Source: an uncultured Propionibacteriaceae bacterium (GTDB lineage Bacteria; Actinomycetota; Actinomycetes; Propionibacteriales; Propionibacteriaceae). Taken from it: a stretch of 20,878 nucleotides of DNA. The position numbers and the translations under genes were made by a program. The first letter of the stretch is position 1. The number at the start of each line of letters is the position of its first letter. The stretch covers positions 1-20,878 of the forward strand of contig CALCKT010000007.1 in assembly GCA_937965785.1 (NCBI GenBank). Direction: 5' to 3'. The notes below the pieces were generated by a model. It searched no databases and had not been told where the DNA came from. It worked only from the letters and a program-made list of their open reading frames with translations. Positions 1 to 7,523 of this stretch are shown here, in pieces.

Positions 1-36
1 AGCTGTGGCAAGGAGGACGGTGATGAGGCGTTTCAT
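1..36 (-). CDS. N-terminus of an exported protein, cut by the window edge
   Basis: Only the first 12 codons are inside the window. They read MKRLITVLLATA, a basic start followed by a hydrophobic stretch, as at the beginning of a signal peptide. The ATG overlaps the TGA of the upstream lipoprotein as ATGA (33-36), so the two genes are probably translationally coupled and co-transcribed. Nothing can be said about the mature protein. Confidence 0.5.
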   Translation of the reverse strand, partial: MKRLITVLLATA

Positions 37-660
37 GCCGGGCACCTCAGGGCGTTTTCGTTCGTGGCATCGCCGAATTTCCAGCCGGTTTCGGTTTTGA
101 CCACATTCACATTCCACTGGAGATACTGCGGCCGGTCCATGGGCACCACGCTCTTGCCGGCTGAGTCGATCACATCGACCTTCCCTGCGTCCGTGCACAT
201 CTGGACATCCATGGAGCGCACCCCGTCAAACTCGACCGGTTCCGAAGCGCCCGTGATGTGAACAACCGCCTCCCCGGTCTGCACCTGACCATTCCCGCGA
301 TACTCCGCAAGAGTGTCCATCTGTATTTCCTGGCTCTGGCCAATGGTGATGTTCTTGAGGGGCTGGGGATCGGCATCCGGATTGCTGAAAACCTCATTTC
401 GGATGCGGATGAACTCGATCAGCACATTGGCTGCTTCGAGTTGCTCCGGGGTGAAGGTCTCCGACGGCTGGGGTTTCACCGGCGATGACGATGCAGCCGA
501 CGGTTGGGCCGTGGTGGTTCGGGGAGGCTGCTGCGGGGCAGTCCCCCCAGGACTCCGAATCACTGCTCCCCGGACCTGGCTGTTGCCCGCCACACGAGGC
601 CAGCAGCAAAACCGCGGCCACAGCGACCGCCGTGGTGGTTCCTTTGATGCGATGTTTCAT
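33..660 (-). CDS. Lipoprotein, reading frame broken at a G6 tract
   Basis: Two minus-strand frames together make one protein. The frame starting with ATG at 660 begins MKHRIKGTTT, has a hydrophobic core and a lipobox ending LLASC (Cys23), and unshifted would stop at 394 after 88 aa. The frame ending at 33 carries a low-complexity Pro/Thr/Ser linker, then a folded-looking domain with two cysteines (DVQMCTD and the C-terminal ALRCPA). The frames join exactly if one base is dropped from the run of six G on the minus strand (C6 at 543-548), giving a 208-aa lipoprotein. The ATG at 593 in the second frame lacks any signal peptide and is unlikely to be a true start. A GGGGGTG stretch lies upstream of the ATG at 660. 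The domain is unrecognised; a small NTF2-like fold is only a guess. The break may be phase variation, a real mutation or a sequencing error. Confidence 0.6.
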
Positions 661-887
661 CGTTCAACACCCCCATTGGTGTCACAAACCCGGCAGGCGT
701 CTCCAACCCGGGATCACACGACTCTAGAACCAACAACCAGACCCTGCGGGGCAATGCGAAGACTTTGGCCAAAAGTTAAGGATCCTGCGGATCGAGCAGC
801 CCGTCGAGGATGGGTGAATCGGACCGGCGAACGTTGGCGCGGAGAGGGTTGGCCTCGGGTTTCCTGCGGGCTGTCGGTGCCTGCGGT

Positions 888-893
888 TACTCT
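888..893 (+). promoter_or_regulatory. -10 element of ricT (leaderless)
   Basis: TACTCT ends 7 nt before the ATG at 901, so transcription would start at or next to the start codon. There is no Shine-Dalgarno motif before that ATG. It favours 901 over the in-frame GTG at 877 and ATG at 913. Confidence 0.45.
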
Positions 894-900
894 GTTGATC

Positions 901-1743
901 ATGCCCAGAGTCATGGCCGTCACCTTCGAGCAGTACGGTCGTCTGCACTACCTCGACCCGGATGGTGTCGACTATCGCGTCGGTGACTGGGTGCTCTACC
1001 CGACCGAAGACGGTGCGGAGGTGGCGCGCGTGGTGTGGGCGCCGGAGGAGACGACGCTGGATGCCCCGCTCCCGAAGTGCTTGGGACGCGCCATGAAAGT
1101 GGATCTGAGACGCGACGAAACCAACCGGGAACACCGCCGCAGGATCCGTGAGGTGGCAGTGGAGCGGATCACCGCCCACGGGCTGCCCATGAAGGTGATG
1201 GCAACCGACTACATAGACTCCTCCAAGGAATACGACAAGCTGGCGGTGATCTACTTCACGGCCCCGGGCAGGGTGGACTTCCGAGCCCTGATCGGCGACC
1301 TGGCCCGTGCCATCGGGGCGCGCATCGATCTGCGGCAGATATCCTCCCGAGACACCGCCAGGCTGGTCGGAGGGGTTGGCATGTGCGGCCGGGAACTGTG
1401 CTGCACCCTGTTCCTCGACGAGGTCGATCCGGTGTCCATGCGGCTGGCGCGCAGCCAGAACCTGGCAGCGAACCCCCTCCAGATCCAGGGGGTTTGCGGG
1501 AAGCTACTGTGCTGTCTGGCTTTCGAACACCCGCTGTATGTGGACTTCTTGAAGCGGGCGCCGCAGATCGGGGAGCATGTCACCACTCCGGACGGGCCGG
1601 GCCGGGTGGTTGGGCATGTGGTGCCGACGGGAGAAGTGGCGGTACGGACCGCCGACGGGGTGAGACGTTGCCCGCTGGCGCGGGTTTGTGGCTGGAAGAG
1701 GAACCGAGTGGCGCACCAAGCCACTCCGGATGAGGAGAGTTGA
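901..1743 (+). CDS. ricT: RicT / PSP1-domain iron-sulfur protein (YaaT family)
   Basis: 280 aa, a usual length for the family. It is the PSP1-domain protein that in Bacillus forms the RicAFT [4Fe-4S] complex controlling RNase Y activity. The cysteine signature is intact: GMCGRELCC (Cys162, 167, 168) and GVCGKLLCC (Cys199, 204, 205), with the family segment ARSQNLAANP between them. The N-terminus MPRVMAVTFEQYGRLHYLDP and the KOW-like region that follows fit the family start, which supports ATG 901. RicA and RicF partners are not visible, and actinobacteria generally have the PSP1 protein without them, so the role here is open. The stop TGA overlaps the ATG of the following peptidase by one base (TGATG), so the two are co-translated. 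Function in this lineage is inference; family assignment is firm. Confidence 0.9.
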   Translation: MPRVMAVTFEQYGRLHYLDPDGVDYRVGDWVLYPTEDGAEVARVVWAPEETTLDAPLPKCLGRAMKVDLRRDETNREHRRRIREVAVERITAHGLPMKVMATDYIDSSKEYDKLAVIYFTAPGRVDFRALIGDLARAIGARIDLRQISSRDTARLVGGVGMCGRELCCTLFLDEVDPVSMRLARSQNLAANPLQIQGVCGKLLCCLAFEHPLYVDFLKRAPQIGEHVTTPDGPGRVVGHVVPTGEVAVRTADGVRRCPLARVCGWKRNRVAHQATPDEES

Positions 1744-3386
1744 TGCGAAGAGGGATTGTCTGGTTCCAAGGGATGCTGATCTTCGTCGCGGTCAGTCTCG
1801 TGGTGACGTTCTTCGCCAGCGGGATGCTGGCTCCGGGAAAGCAGGTATCGGGGACGCCATCGGCCGAGCCGTCGGTGCAGCCCCCTCCCACCGTTGGTGA
1901 CCAGAAACCCGGGGTGCCCGCGGTTCCCGTCTCCGAACACGAGACGTGGCCGAGCGAGGCAACCGAGAACCCCGACCGGCAGCTCGACGTCAAGGCGTCC
2001 AACCCCGCGGTGCAGCTCCCAGCCGCCCTCGGAGACGACCTGACCCCCTACTGGCAGCAGTCCTTGAGCTGGCAGCCCTGCGGCAAGGCCATGTGCGCCA
2101 CCATGAAGGTGCCCCTGGACTGGGACAACCCCGGCAAGGCGGCGCTGGACATCAAGGTCACGAAGATGCCCTCCGAGAACCCGACGAAGGGTCCGTTGTT
2201 CGTCAATCCCGGTGGCCCCGGCGTGGAGGCGGGTTCGTTCGCCACGACCCTGGGAAGCGACAAGTGGAAGGGATACGACATCATCGCGTGGGATCCGCGT
2301 GGTTCCGGGGAATCCACCCACGTGCAGTGCGGCACCACCGAGCAGACGGACAAGGCCTATTTCGCGGACGGCACCCCGGACGACGAGGCGGAGAAAACCG
2401 CCCTCAACGACACCTGGGCCGCTTTCGCCCGGGAATGCCGGGAGGCCTCCGGTGAACTGCTGGACCACGTCTCCACCATCGAGAACGTCCGCGACCTCGA
2501 CCTGCTGCGTTTCCTGACCGGGGCGGAGAAACTCAACTACCTGGGTGTCAGCTACGGCACCTTCATAGGCGCGATGTACGCGGAACTGTTTCCGGAACGC
2601 ACGGGCCACCTGGTGCTGGACTCCGCCGTCGACATCACCAACGATGACGCGGTTTTCCAGGCCGAGGGTTTCGAGACGGCCCTCGGGCTCTACGCGGACT
2701 GGTGCGCGGGTGAGGATTCCTGCTCCCTCGGGAACTCGCGCGACGAGGTGACCTCCCGCATCAACACCTTCCTGCACGGCCTCGACGCCAAGCCGATCAA
2801 GGTCGGGGACCGGCAGGTGACGCAGGGCCAGGGTGCCACGGGCATCGCTTTGTTCCTCTACTCGGGGAAGGAGGCCTATCCGAGGCTCACCCAGCTCCTG
2901 GAAGCGGCGATGAAAGGCGACGGCAGGGGCATCCTCAAGGCCTCCGATCTCCTGACGGGCCGCACCGACAACGGGTGGGAGACCGTCGCCTACGCCTTCC
3001 CGGCCATCCGGTGCGTGGACCAGCCGGACGCTGGGGTCGCGGTCACCGAGGAAACGCAGAAGAAGGTGGCCGAGAAGGCCCCGGTGTTCGGCGGCAACAT
3101 GGGTATGGAACTGGTCTGCGAACGCTGGACCGCCAATTCCGCACCCAACCTGAAATTGACCGGCAAGGGCGCGGCGCCGATCCTGGTGGTGGGGGCGACG
3201 GGGGACTCCGCCACCCCCTACCAGCAGGCCGTCACCATGGCGAAGCAGCTGGAATCCGGGCATCTGCTCACCTACGACGGCCCCGGTCACGGTTCCGTCA
3301 CCTCGGGGAATGAGTGCGTGGACGAGACGATCACCGCCTACTTCGAGGACGGAACCCTCCCCGAGGACGGCAAGATCTGCAAGTGA
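1743..3386 (+). CDS. Membrane-anchored alpha/beta-hydrolase peptidase, tripeptidyl-aminopeptidase (TAP) family
   Basis: 547 aa. A signal/anchor segment spans about residues 9-30, then a Pro/Ser/Glu-rich linker to about 95, then an alpha/beta hydrolase core. The oxyanion-loop motif NPGGPG is at 155-160, DPRGSGES at 184-191, and the nucleophile elbow GVSYGT places Ser270. A TAP-like C-terminal domain supplies GDSATP (Asp488) and GPGHGS (His516), completing a catalytic triad. Homologues are the Streptomyces SlpD/SlpE/Tap and mycobacterial Hip1/CaeA exported proteases, which release short peptides from protein N-termini outside the membrane. The ATG at 1743 is chosen over the TTG at 1740 because GAGGAG at 1732-1737 gives good spacing; it overlaps the ricT stop. 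A signal-anchor rather than a lipobox is seen, since no Cys follows the hydrophobic segment. Substrate is unknown. Confidence 0.88.
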   Translation: MRRGIVWFQGMLIFVAVSLVVTFFASGMLAPGKQVSGTPSAEPSVQPPPTVGDQKPGVPAVPVSEHETWPSEATENPDRQLDVKASNPAVQLPAALGDDLTPYWQQSLSWQPCGKAMCATMKVPLDWDNPGKAALDIKVTKMPSENPTKGPLFVNPGGPGVEAGSFATTLGSDKWKGYDIIAWDPRGSGESTHVQCGTTEQTDKAYFADGTPDDEAEKTALNDTWAAFARECREASGELLDHVSTIENVRDLDLLRFLTGAEKLNYLGVSYGTFIGAMYAELFPERTGHLVLDSAVDITNDDAVFQAEGFETALGLYADWCAGEDSCSLGNSRDEVTSRINTFLHGLDAKPIKVGDRQVTQGQGATGIALFLYSGKEAYPRLTQLLEAAMKGDGRGILKASDLLTGRTDNGWETVAYAFPAIRCVDQPDAGVAVTEETQKKVAEKAPVFGGNMGMELVCERWTANSAPNLKLTGKGAAPILVVGATGDSATPYQQAVTMAKQLESGHLLTYDGPGHGSVTSGNECVDETITAYFEDGTLPEDGKICK

Positions 3387-3432
3387 GTGGGTGCTTTGCC
3401 CACGGGTGCGGATGAGTCCCGCTCCCGGGGTC

Positions 3433-3438
3433 TACCCT
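3433..3438 (+). promoter_or_regulatory. -10 element of the cis-prenyltransferase gene (leaderless)
   Basis: TACCCT ends 6 nt before ATG 3445 and there is no Shine-Dalgarno sequence. This supports 3445 as the start and gives the gene its own promoter although it lies only 58 bp behind the peptidase. Confidence 0.45.
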
Positions 3439-3444
3439 TGGTGC

Positions 3445-4245
3445 ATGTCTGCGACAAGCCGGTTCATCGATCGCATCTGGCCTCCTGCCTGGCTCTACTC
3501 CACCTACGAAGCCCAGGTGGTCAAACGGCTGGATCGCTCCGCCATGCCCCGTCACGTGGCGGTGCTGGCGGACGGCAACCGGCGGTGGGCGCGACTCAAC
3601 GCACCAGGCCAGCCCCTCGTCGCTGGGTATCGCGCGGGGGCCGCGAAGCTGCAGCAGTTCGTCGAGTGGTGCGACGACCTCGGTATTCCCGTCATCACGT
3701 TGTGGGTGCTGAGCACCGACAACCTCGACCGTTCCGCCGCGGACGAACTGGAACCGCTGCTGGAGGTCATCGACGAACTGGTGGTGAAACTGGCTGACAC
3801 GGGACGCTGGCGGGTGCAGGCGGTCGGTGATCTAGACCTGCTCCCGAAGGAGCGGGCCGCCAGCCTCAGGGCGTCGGCGGCCAGAACGGAAGCGGTGGAG
3901 GGCATGCACATCAACGTCGCGGTCAGCTACGGCGGCAGACACGAGCTGCGCGACGCCTTCAGGTCGCTGCTGGCGGAACGGGCCGCGCAGGGCCGCACCC
4001 TGGAGGAGGTGGCGGCCACCGTCGAGATCGACGAGATCTCGGAGCACCTGTACACGAAGGGCCAACCGGACCCGGACCTGATCATCCGCACCTCGGGGGA
4101 GCAGCGGCTCTCCGGTTTCCTGCTGTGGCAGTCGGCGCACAGCGAGTTCTACTTCTGTGAGGCCCTGTGGCCGGACTTCCGCAAGGTCGACTTCGTGCGT
4201 GCCCTGCGCAACTACACCCAGCGGGAACGCCGTTTCGGCCGGTAG
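3445..4245 (+). CDS. uppS: Isoprenyl transferase (cis-prenyltransferase, UppS/Z-FPP synthase family)
   Basis: 266 aa. It condenses isopentenyl diphosphate onto an allylic diphosphate with cis geometry, supplying the polyprenyl carrier lipid for cell-wall synthesis. The family signature HVAVLADGNRRWAR (37-50, catalytic Asp43) and the C-terminal RTSGEQRLSGFLLWQS (215-230) are intact. The 36-residue segment before the first motif and the Ser/Gly variants in the second resemble the actinobacterial short-chain branch (mycobacterial Rv1086, Z-farnesyl diphosphate synthase) more than the long-chain decaprenyl enzyme, so it may make the short Z-isoprenoid primer; this is inference from motif recall. 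Earlier in-frame codons overlap the peptidase gene in another frame and are rejected. It converges on the minus-strand gene ending at 4257. ispH at 8861 feeds the same pathway. Confidence 0.88.
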   Translation: MSATSRFIDRIWPPAWLYSTYEAQVVKRLDRSAMPRHVAVLADGNRRWARLNAPGQPLVAGYRAGAAKLQQFVEWCDDLGIPVITLWVLSTDNLDRSAADELEPLLEVIDELVVKLADTGRWRVQAVGDLDLLPKERAASLRASAARTEAVEGMHINVAVSYGGRHELRDAFRSLLAERAAQGRTLEEVAATVEIDEISEHLYTKGQPDPDLIIRTSGEQRLSGFLLWQSAHSEFYFCEALWPDFRKVDFVRALRNYTQRERRFGR

Positions 4246-4265
4246 CCGCAGTGGGGTCAGCGGCT
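4244..4265. terminator. Hairpin between convergent genes
   Basis: AGCCGC (4244-4249) pairs with GCGGCT (4260-4265) across a 10-nt loop. The hairpin spans both converging stop codons (4243-4245 plus, 4257-4259 minus). No T run follows on either strand, so termination is only suggested. Confidence 0.3.
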
Positions 4266-5168
4266 CAGCGCCTTGACGAGCTGCTCGATGGTCTCCTGTT
4301 TCGGGGTGCGTCCGTCGGGCAGGGTGATGTGCCGGGAGAAGTAACCGTTGTGGTGGATGGGGCCCATGTTCACGGTGTGGATGCGGCCGTCCCTGACGGC
4401 GCGGCCGTAGGAGGACAGCGGGGCCGTGAACCAGCGCCCGGGAAAGGCGATGGTGCCCAGCGACTGGGCGCGGTCGCGGCTGCCTTTCAGGTGCGTCAGC
4501 GAACCGACGTGATCCAGCCCCGGGTCGTCGGCGTAGACCCCTCCGATGGAGACGACGTCGACCCGCACGTCGTGGGCGGCCAGGAAACGGGCCACCCCGC
4601 AGGCGATCTGCGCGCCACCGGAGTAGCCGATCAGCGTCACCGGGGCCGGGTCGTCGGGGTCATAGCCCGCGTTCAGGAGGGAACGCCACACCACGCACGC
4701 GACCCCGAAGTTGTAGGTGCCGCCGTAACGCTGATCGGCGGAGACCAGCACCTGCATGACGTTGCGCAGGTTGATCAGGAAAGGCAGCGGCGACCAGGGG
4801 AACCGGTGTCGCGCCCAGTCCAGGCGACGCCACAGCCAGGCGGTGGCGCGCTGCGGTAGCCCGCGGTTCTCCATGGCGTAGGGGAACACGTCCTCGGTGA
4901 TGGCAACGTCGGGAAGCTGTTTCCGCACCTCCTCCAGCACCGCGTGCTCGCGGCGCGATATCGACCTGCCGTCGAGCACCGCGATGCCCGACAGGTACAC
5001 CGCGAACCGCCGGATGCCGGTGGCGGGTGCGGGTTCCGGGGCCGGAAGGGATGGCGTCGGGTAGCGTCGTGCCCACCATTCGAGGGATTCGAGGGGAGCC
5101 AGCAGCGCCAGGACGAGGACCACCAGCAGCGTCACCTCGAGCAGCGCGAGAATCATCGGCCGGATCAC
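4257..5168 (-). CDS. Membrane-anchored alpha/beta-hydrolase-like protein
   Basis: 303 aa from a GTG at 5168. A single hydrophobic anchor covers about residues 5-25, followed by a Pro-rich linker (37-50) and a soluble domain. The nucleophile-elbow pattern GYSGG puts a candidate serine at 183, after a beta-strand-like APVTLI, as in lipase/esterase folds. A candidate histidine lies in GPIHHNGYFS (269-278). It does not match a family I can name. GTG 5168 overlaps the TGA of the upstream membrane-protein gene (GTGA) and has AAGG upstream, so the two are translationally coupled; ATG 5156 is the alternative start. Upstream codons in this frame lie inside the previous gene and are spurious. Likely an exported or membrane-facing esterase-like protein; activity is inferred from the motif alone. 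Confidence 0.72.
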   Translation of the reverse strand: MIRPMILALLEVTLLVVLVLALLAPLESLEWWARRYPTPSLPAPEPAPATGIRRFAVYLSGIAVLDGRSISRREHAVLEEVRKQLPDVAITEDVFPYAMENRGLPQRATAWLWRRLDWARHRFPWSPLPFLINLRNVMQVLVSADQRYGGTYNFGVACVVWRSLLNAGYDPDDPAPVTLIGYSGGAQIACGVARFLAAHDVRVDVVSIGGVYADDPGLDHVGSLTHLKGSRDRAQSLGTIAFPGRWFTAPLSSYGRAVRDGRIHTVNMGPIHHNGYFSRHITLPDGRTPKQETIEQLVKALSR

Positions 5169-5806
5169 GGGATCGCCTTCGCCTCGACGGGAATGAACGG
5201 CGCCCCGGCCAGCACGTCCCGCGGACCCAGGATCGCAGGTCGGCCCGTCACCAGGGTCCAGATGCGGCTGGTCAGGTATCCGATGGGGTGCCCGAGCAGC
5301 CGCGAGGCGATCTGCATGATGCCCCAGGCCAGCCCGGTGGCGATCAGGGCCTGCCACCAACTGGTCTCCATCGCCGCCGTCACCAGCAGCCACAGGCAGA
5401 TCGCGCTCCAGCCCTGCAGGATGCGGCCGATCAGCAAACCGAGGTGGGGGATGAACACCAGGAACCCGTAGGCCAGGGGAGCGGTGGAGGACAGCGTCAC
5501 CGCCAGCAGGTCGGTGAGGCGCATGCTGTGCTGGGTGATGGGGCCCGCCACTACCCACAGGATCAACGCCTGGATGGTGTACAGCAGGGTGAGGAAGATC
5601 CCGCCGACCAACAGCATCGCCAGGAACCGAACGCCCCTGACGCGGTTGATGAACAGCACGGCGCAGTGCCCGATCAGGGTGGAAACCCCGGCAACCAGCG
5701 CGATGAGCCCGGCTGTGGGTAGACCGGGCAACCCCAGGGAGGGGTCCTCGACCACCCGGAGCGAAGCCACGTCCCAGATGGTTGTCAACCATCCGAAGAA
5801 ATCCAC
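5165..5806 (-). CDS. Integral membrane protein with about five helices
   Basis: 213 aa from GTG 5806. Hydrophobic segments lie at about 31-53, 61-88, 99-120, 122-145 and 150-170, with a short soluble N-terminus rich in Trp and acidic residues and a polar C-terminus. The five-helix layout with a cytosolic N-terminus recalls the Yip1 superfamily, but I cannot confirm this. The start is placed at GTG 5806 because a -10-like GACAAT lies 6 nt upstream. Extending the frame to 6001 would translate an intergenic repeat into a basic, Pro/Arg-rich N-terminus, which is not credible. The stop overlaps the start of the downstream hydrolase-like gene, so the two probably act together, perhaps as a membrane component and its lipid or ester-modifying partner (inference). 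Confidence 0.7.
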   Translation of the reverse strand: MDFFGWLTTIWDVASLRVVEDPSLGLPGLPTAGLIALVAGVSTLIGHCAVLFINRVRGVRFLAMLLVGGIFLTLLYTIQALILWVVAGPITQHSMRLTDLLAVTLSSTAPLAYGFLVFIPHLGLLIGRILQGWSAICLWLLVTAAMETSWWQALIATGLAWGIMQIASRLLGHPIGYLTSRIWTLVTGRPAILGPRDVLAGAPFIPVEAKAIP

Positions 5807-5812
5807 GACCCC

Positions 5813-5818
5813 ATTGTC
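5813..5818 (-). promoter_or_regulatory. Possible -10 element (leaderless GTG start at 5806)
   Basis: GACAAT on the minus strand ends 6 nt before GTG 5806. It keeps the A at position 2 and T at position 6 of the -10 hexamer and matches the spacing seen at other starts in this window. Confidence 0.3.
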
Positions 5819-5897
5819 GCGGAATGCCCCGGGAACCGACGCGAGTCCCACACCGGATCCACAGGTCGGCTGAGTCGGCCTGCTCTTTTCCGAAGTT

Positions 5898-5942
5898 GGT
5901 TGAGCCGGCTTGCTCGTTCTGCGAGCTGGTCGTGTCGAAACC
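5898..5942 (+). repeat. REP-like intergenic element, copy A
   Basis: It begins GGTTGAGCCGG and ends GTGTCGAAACC, with a variable GC-rich centre. The two ends form an imperfect inverted repeat (GGTT...AACC). The same element recurs at 11392, 11523, 15217, 17977, 18040 and 18103. Such elements are common between genes in actinobacteria. Confidence 0.7.
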
Positions 5943-5960
5943 TCTTGGGGGTGGTTGGGG

Positions 5961-6036
5961 GGTTTCGACTCGGGCCGCTCGTTCCTCGCGTCCCGGCTCA
6001 ACCGGCTTCGGAGAAGGGGATGTCCCGGCTCAACCG
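5961..6036 (-). repeat. REP-like intergenic element, inverted copy B plus a half copy
   Basis: GGTTTCGACTCGGG at 5961 to GGCTCAACC at 6003 is copy A in opposite orientation, so A and B form an inverted pair around 18 bp of G-rich spacer. A further half element, CCGGCTCAACCGG (6024-6036), lies between copy B and the xseB stop. The pair follows the 3' end of the xseA-xseB unit and could fold in RNA read from either side. Confidence 0.65.
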
Positions 6037-6059
6037 GTTTCAGGAAGGGGTTTCATAAC

Positions 6060-6257
6060 TCACTGTTCGGCGGTCTGCTTCTCGACGGCGGCTTTCGCCT
6101 CGTCCAGGTGGGCCTGGCAGATGGCGGCCAGTTCCTCGCCGCGTTTCCACAGCGCCATCGACTCCGCCAGCGTCGTCCCACCCGACTCCAGTGTGGCGAC
6201 GGTCTTGACCAGTTCGTCGCGGGCTTCCTCGTAGGACAGCTTCTTGGGTTTGGTCAT
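6060..6257 (-). CDS. xseB: Exodeoxyribonuclease VII small subunit
   Basis: 65 aa, normal for XseB. The family pattern is present: LSYEEARDELVKTVATLE, then a Gly-Gly and a helix with MALWKRGEELAAICQAHLDEA. Several small subunits bind each XseA in the exonuclease VII complex, which degrades single-stranded DNA to oligonucleotides. ATG 6257 overlaps the xseA stop as ATGA, with AAGGAG (6263-6268) five bases upstream inside the xseA end, so translation is coupled. The repeat cluster at 5898-6036 follows directly. Confidence 0.92.
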   Translation of the reverse strand: MTKPKKLSYEEARDELVKTVATLESGGTTLAESMALWKRGEELAAICQAHLDEAKAAVEKQTAEQ

Positions 6258-7471
6258 CGGGACTCCTTCGGGTGACTGGCCTTTGTGGTGAGGGTGAGTT
6301 CGCCGTCGGCCAGGTGAGCCGTCAACGTGCCCCCGACGGGGGCGTCGGCGACGCTGGAGACGGTGCGGTCGCCGTCGACCAGCAGGGTGTAGCCGCGTTG
6401 CAGGGTGGCGGCGGGGGACAGGGCCCGCACCGCCGACAGGTGGGAGGCCAGTTCGGTTCGTCTGCTGGTGAGCTGCTGGTCGACGGCGGTGCGGAGCCGG
6501 TGACGCAGCAGGGCGAGGCGGTCGCGGTGCCCCTCCAGCGCGGCGGCGGGGCTGGCGAGGACGGGGCGGCGCCGCAGTTCTGCGAGTTCCTGCCGGGCCT
6601 GCCCGATCCGCACATCGACGGCCTGCCTGAGCCTGGCGCGGGCCAGGGCGACGAGGTCCTGCTCGGCCGTGAACTCCGGGACGATGCGCGAGGCCGCGTC
6701 GGTGGGGGTGGAGGCCCGCAGGTCGGCGACGAAATCCAGCAACGGGGTGTCGGACTCGTGTCCGATGGCGGAAACCACCGGGGTGCGGCAGGCGGAAACC
6801 GCCCGCACCAGGCCCTCGTCGGAGAACGGCAGCAGATCCTCCAGCGCCCCACCACCGCGGGAGATGACGATGACGTCGACCTCCGGGTTCTCGTCGAGTT
6901 CCTGGAGGGCCTGCATCACCGACGCGGCGGCGCCCGGTCCCTGAACCGGTGAGTGCACGACGGTGAAACGTGCCGGCCAGCGACGGGTCACGTTGCGCAG
7001 CACGTCGCGTTCGGCGTCGGAATCCTTGCCGGTGATCAACCCGATGCGCCGGGGAAGCAACGGCAACCGGCGTTTGCGGTGGGGATCGAACAGGCCCTCG
7101 GCCTGGAGTTTGCGGCGCCGCGCATCCAATTCGGCCAACAGCCTGCCAACACCCGCCACCCGCAGCTCCAGGCATTCGAAGCTGAGCGACGCATTGGGTT
7201 CCCACACCCGCGGTTTCAGGCGCACCGCCACCTGCGACCCCTCCGGCAGCGGGCCCGCCGCATCCAGCACGAAGGCCGTGGTCGTCACCGAGCAGGAGAC
7301 ATCGGCGAACCGATCCCTCAGGGTGAGGAACTGGGTGGGTGCTGCGCGGCGTTTGATCTCGATGACCTGCGCCTCCACCCAGATCTCGCCGAGCCTGCCC
7401 ACCCAGTCCGCGACGGCACCGACGACTCGCGCCAGGGGCTGCGGATGCTCGGGAGAACTGGTCAGGGCCAT
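6254..7471 (-). CDS. xseA: Exodeoxyribonuclease VII large subunit
   Basis: 405 aa from ATG 7471. The N-terminal OB-fold (about 10-110) contains VGRLGEIWVEAQVIEIKRR; the catalytic core has RRIGLITGKDSDAERDVLRN, VDVIVISRGGGALEDLLPF and PVVSAIGHESDTPLLDFVAD, all hallmark XseA segments. A long helical region rich in Arg/Leu/Ala follows, then the C-terminal LQRGYTLLVDGD motif. With XseB it forms the ATP-independent, metal-independent single-strand exonuclease used in repair. ATG 7471 is preferred to 7489 because a -10-like TAGGCT ends 7 nt before it. The start faces the plus-strand gene at 7524 across 52 bp. Confidence 0.93.
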   Translation of the reverse strand: MALTSSPEHPQPLARVVGAVADWVGRLGEIWVEAQVIEIKRRAAPTQFLTLRDRFADVSCSVTTTAFVLDAAGPLPEGSQVAVRLKPRVWEPNASLSFECLELRVAGVGRLLAELDARRRKLQAEGLFDPHRKRRLPLLPRRIGLITGKDSDAERDVLRNVTRRWPARFTVVHSPVQGPGAAASVMQALQELDENPEVDVIVISRGGGALEDLLPFSDEGLVRAVSACRTPVVSAIGHESDTPLLDFVADLRASTPTDAASRIVPEFTAEQDLVALARARLRQAVDVRIGQARQELAELRRRPVLASPAAALEGHRDRLALLRHRLRTAVDQQLTSRRTELASHLSAVRALSPAATLQRGYTLLVDGDRTVSSVADAPVGGTLTAHLADGELTLTTKASHPKESR

Positions 7472-7478
7472 GTCAGGG

Positions 7479-7484
7479 AGCCTA
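7479..7484 (-). promoter_or_regulatory. -10 element of xseAB (leaderless)
   Basis: TAGGCT on the minus strand ends 7 nt before the xseA ATG at 7471. It lies back to back with the plus-strand -10 at 7512-7517, so the two -35 regions must overlap. Confidence 0.45.
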
Positions 7485-7511
7485 CCCATGCACCCTGACG
7501 AATGCCCGGAC

Positions 7512-7517
7512 TACGCT
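7512..7517 (+). promoter_or_regulatory. -10 element of the small membrane protein gene (leaderless)
   Basis: TACGCT ends 6 nt before ATG 7524 and no Shine-Dalgarno sequence is present. Confidence 0.45.
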
Positions 7518-7523
7518 TGGAGC

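Noticed and set aside
313..900. Upstream extension of the ricT frame
   Set aside because: It runs antisense through the lipoprotein gene and the divergent promoter region; the family N-terminus starts at 901 behind a -10 element.
1251..3290. Long minus-strand open frame opposite the peptidase and ricT
   Set aside because: It is antisense to two genes with clear family motifs and has the Arg/Gly/Val-rich composition of a GC-driven shadow.
3387..3403. GTGGG...CCCAC hairpin after the peptidase gene as a terminator
   Set aside because: Only five base pairs, a seven-base loop and no T run.
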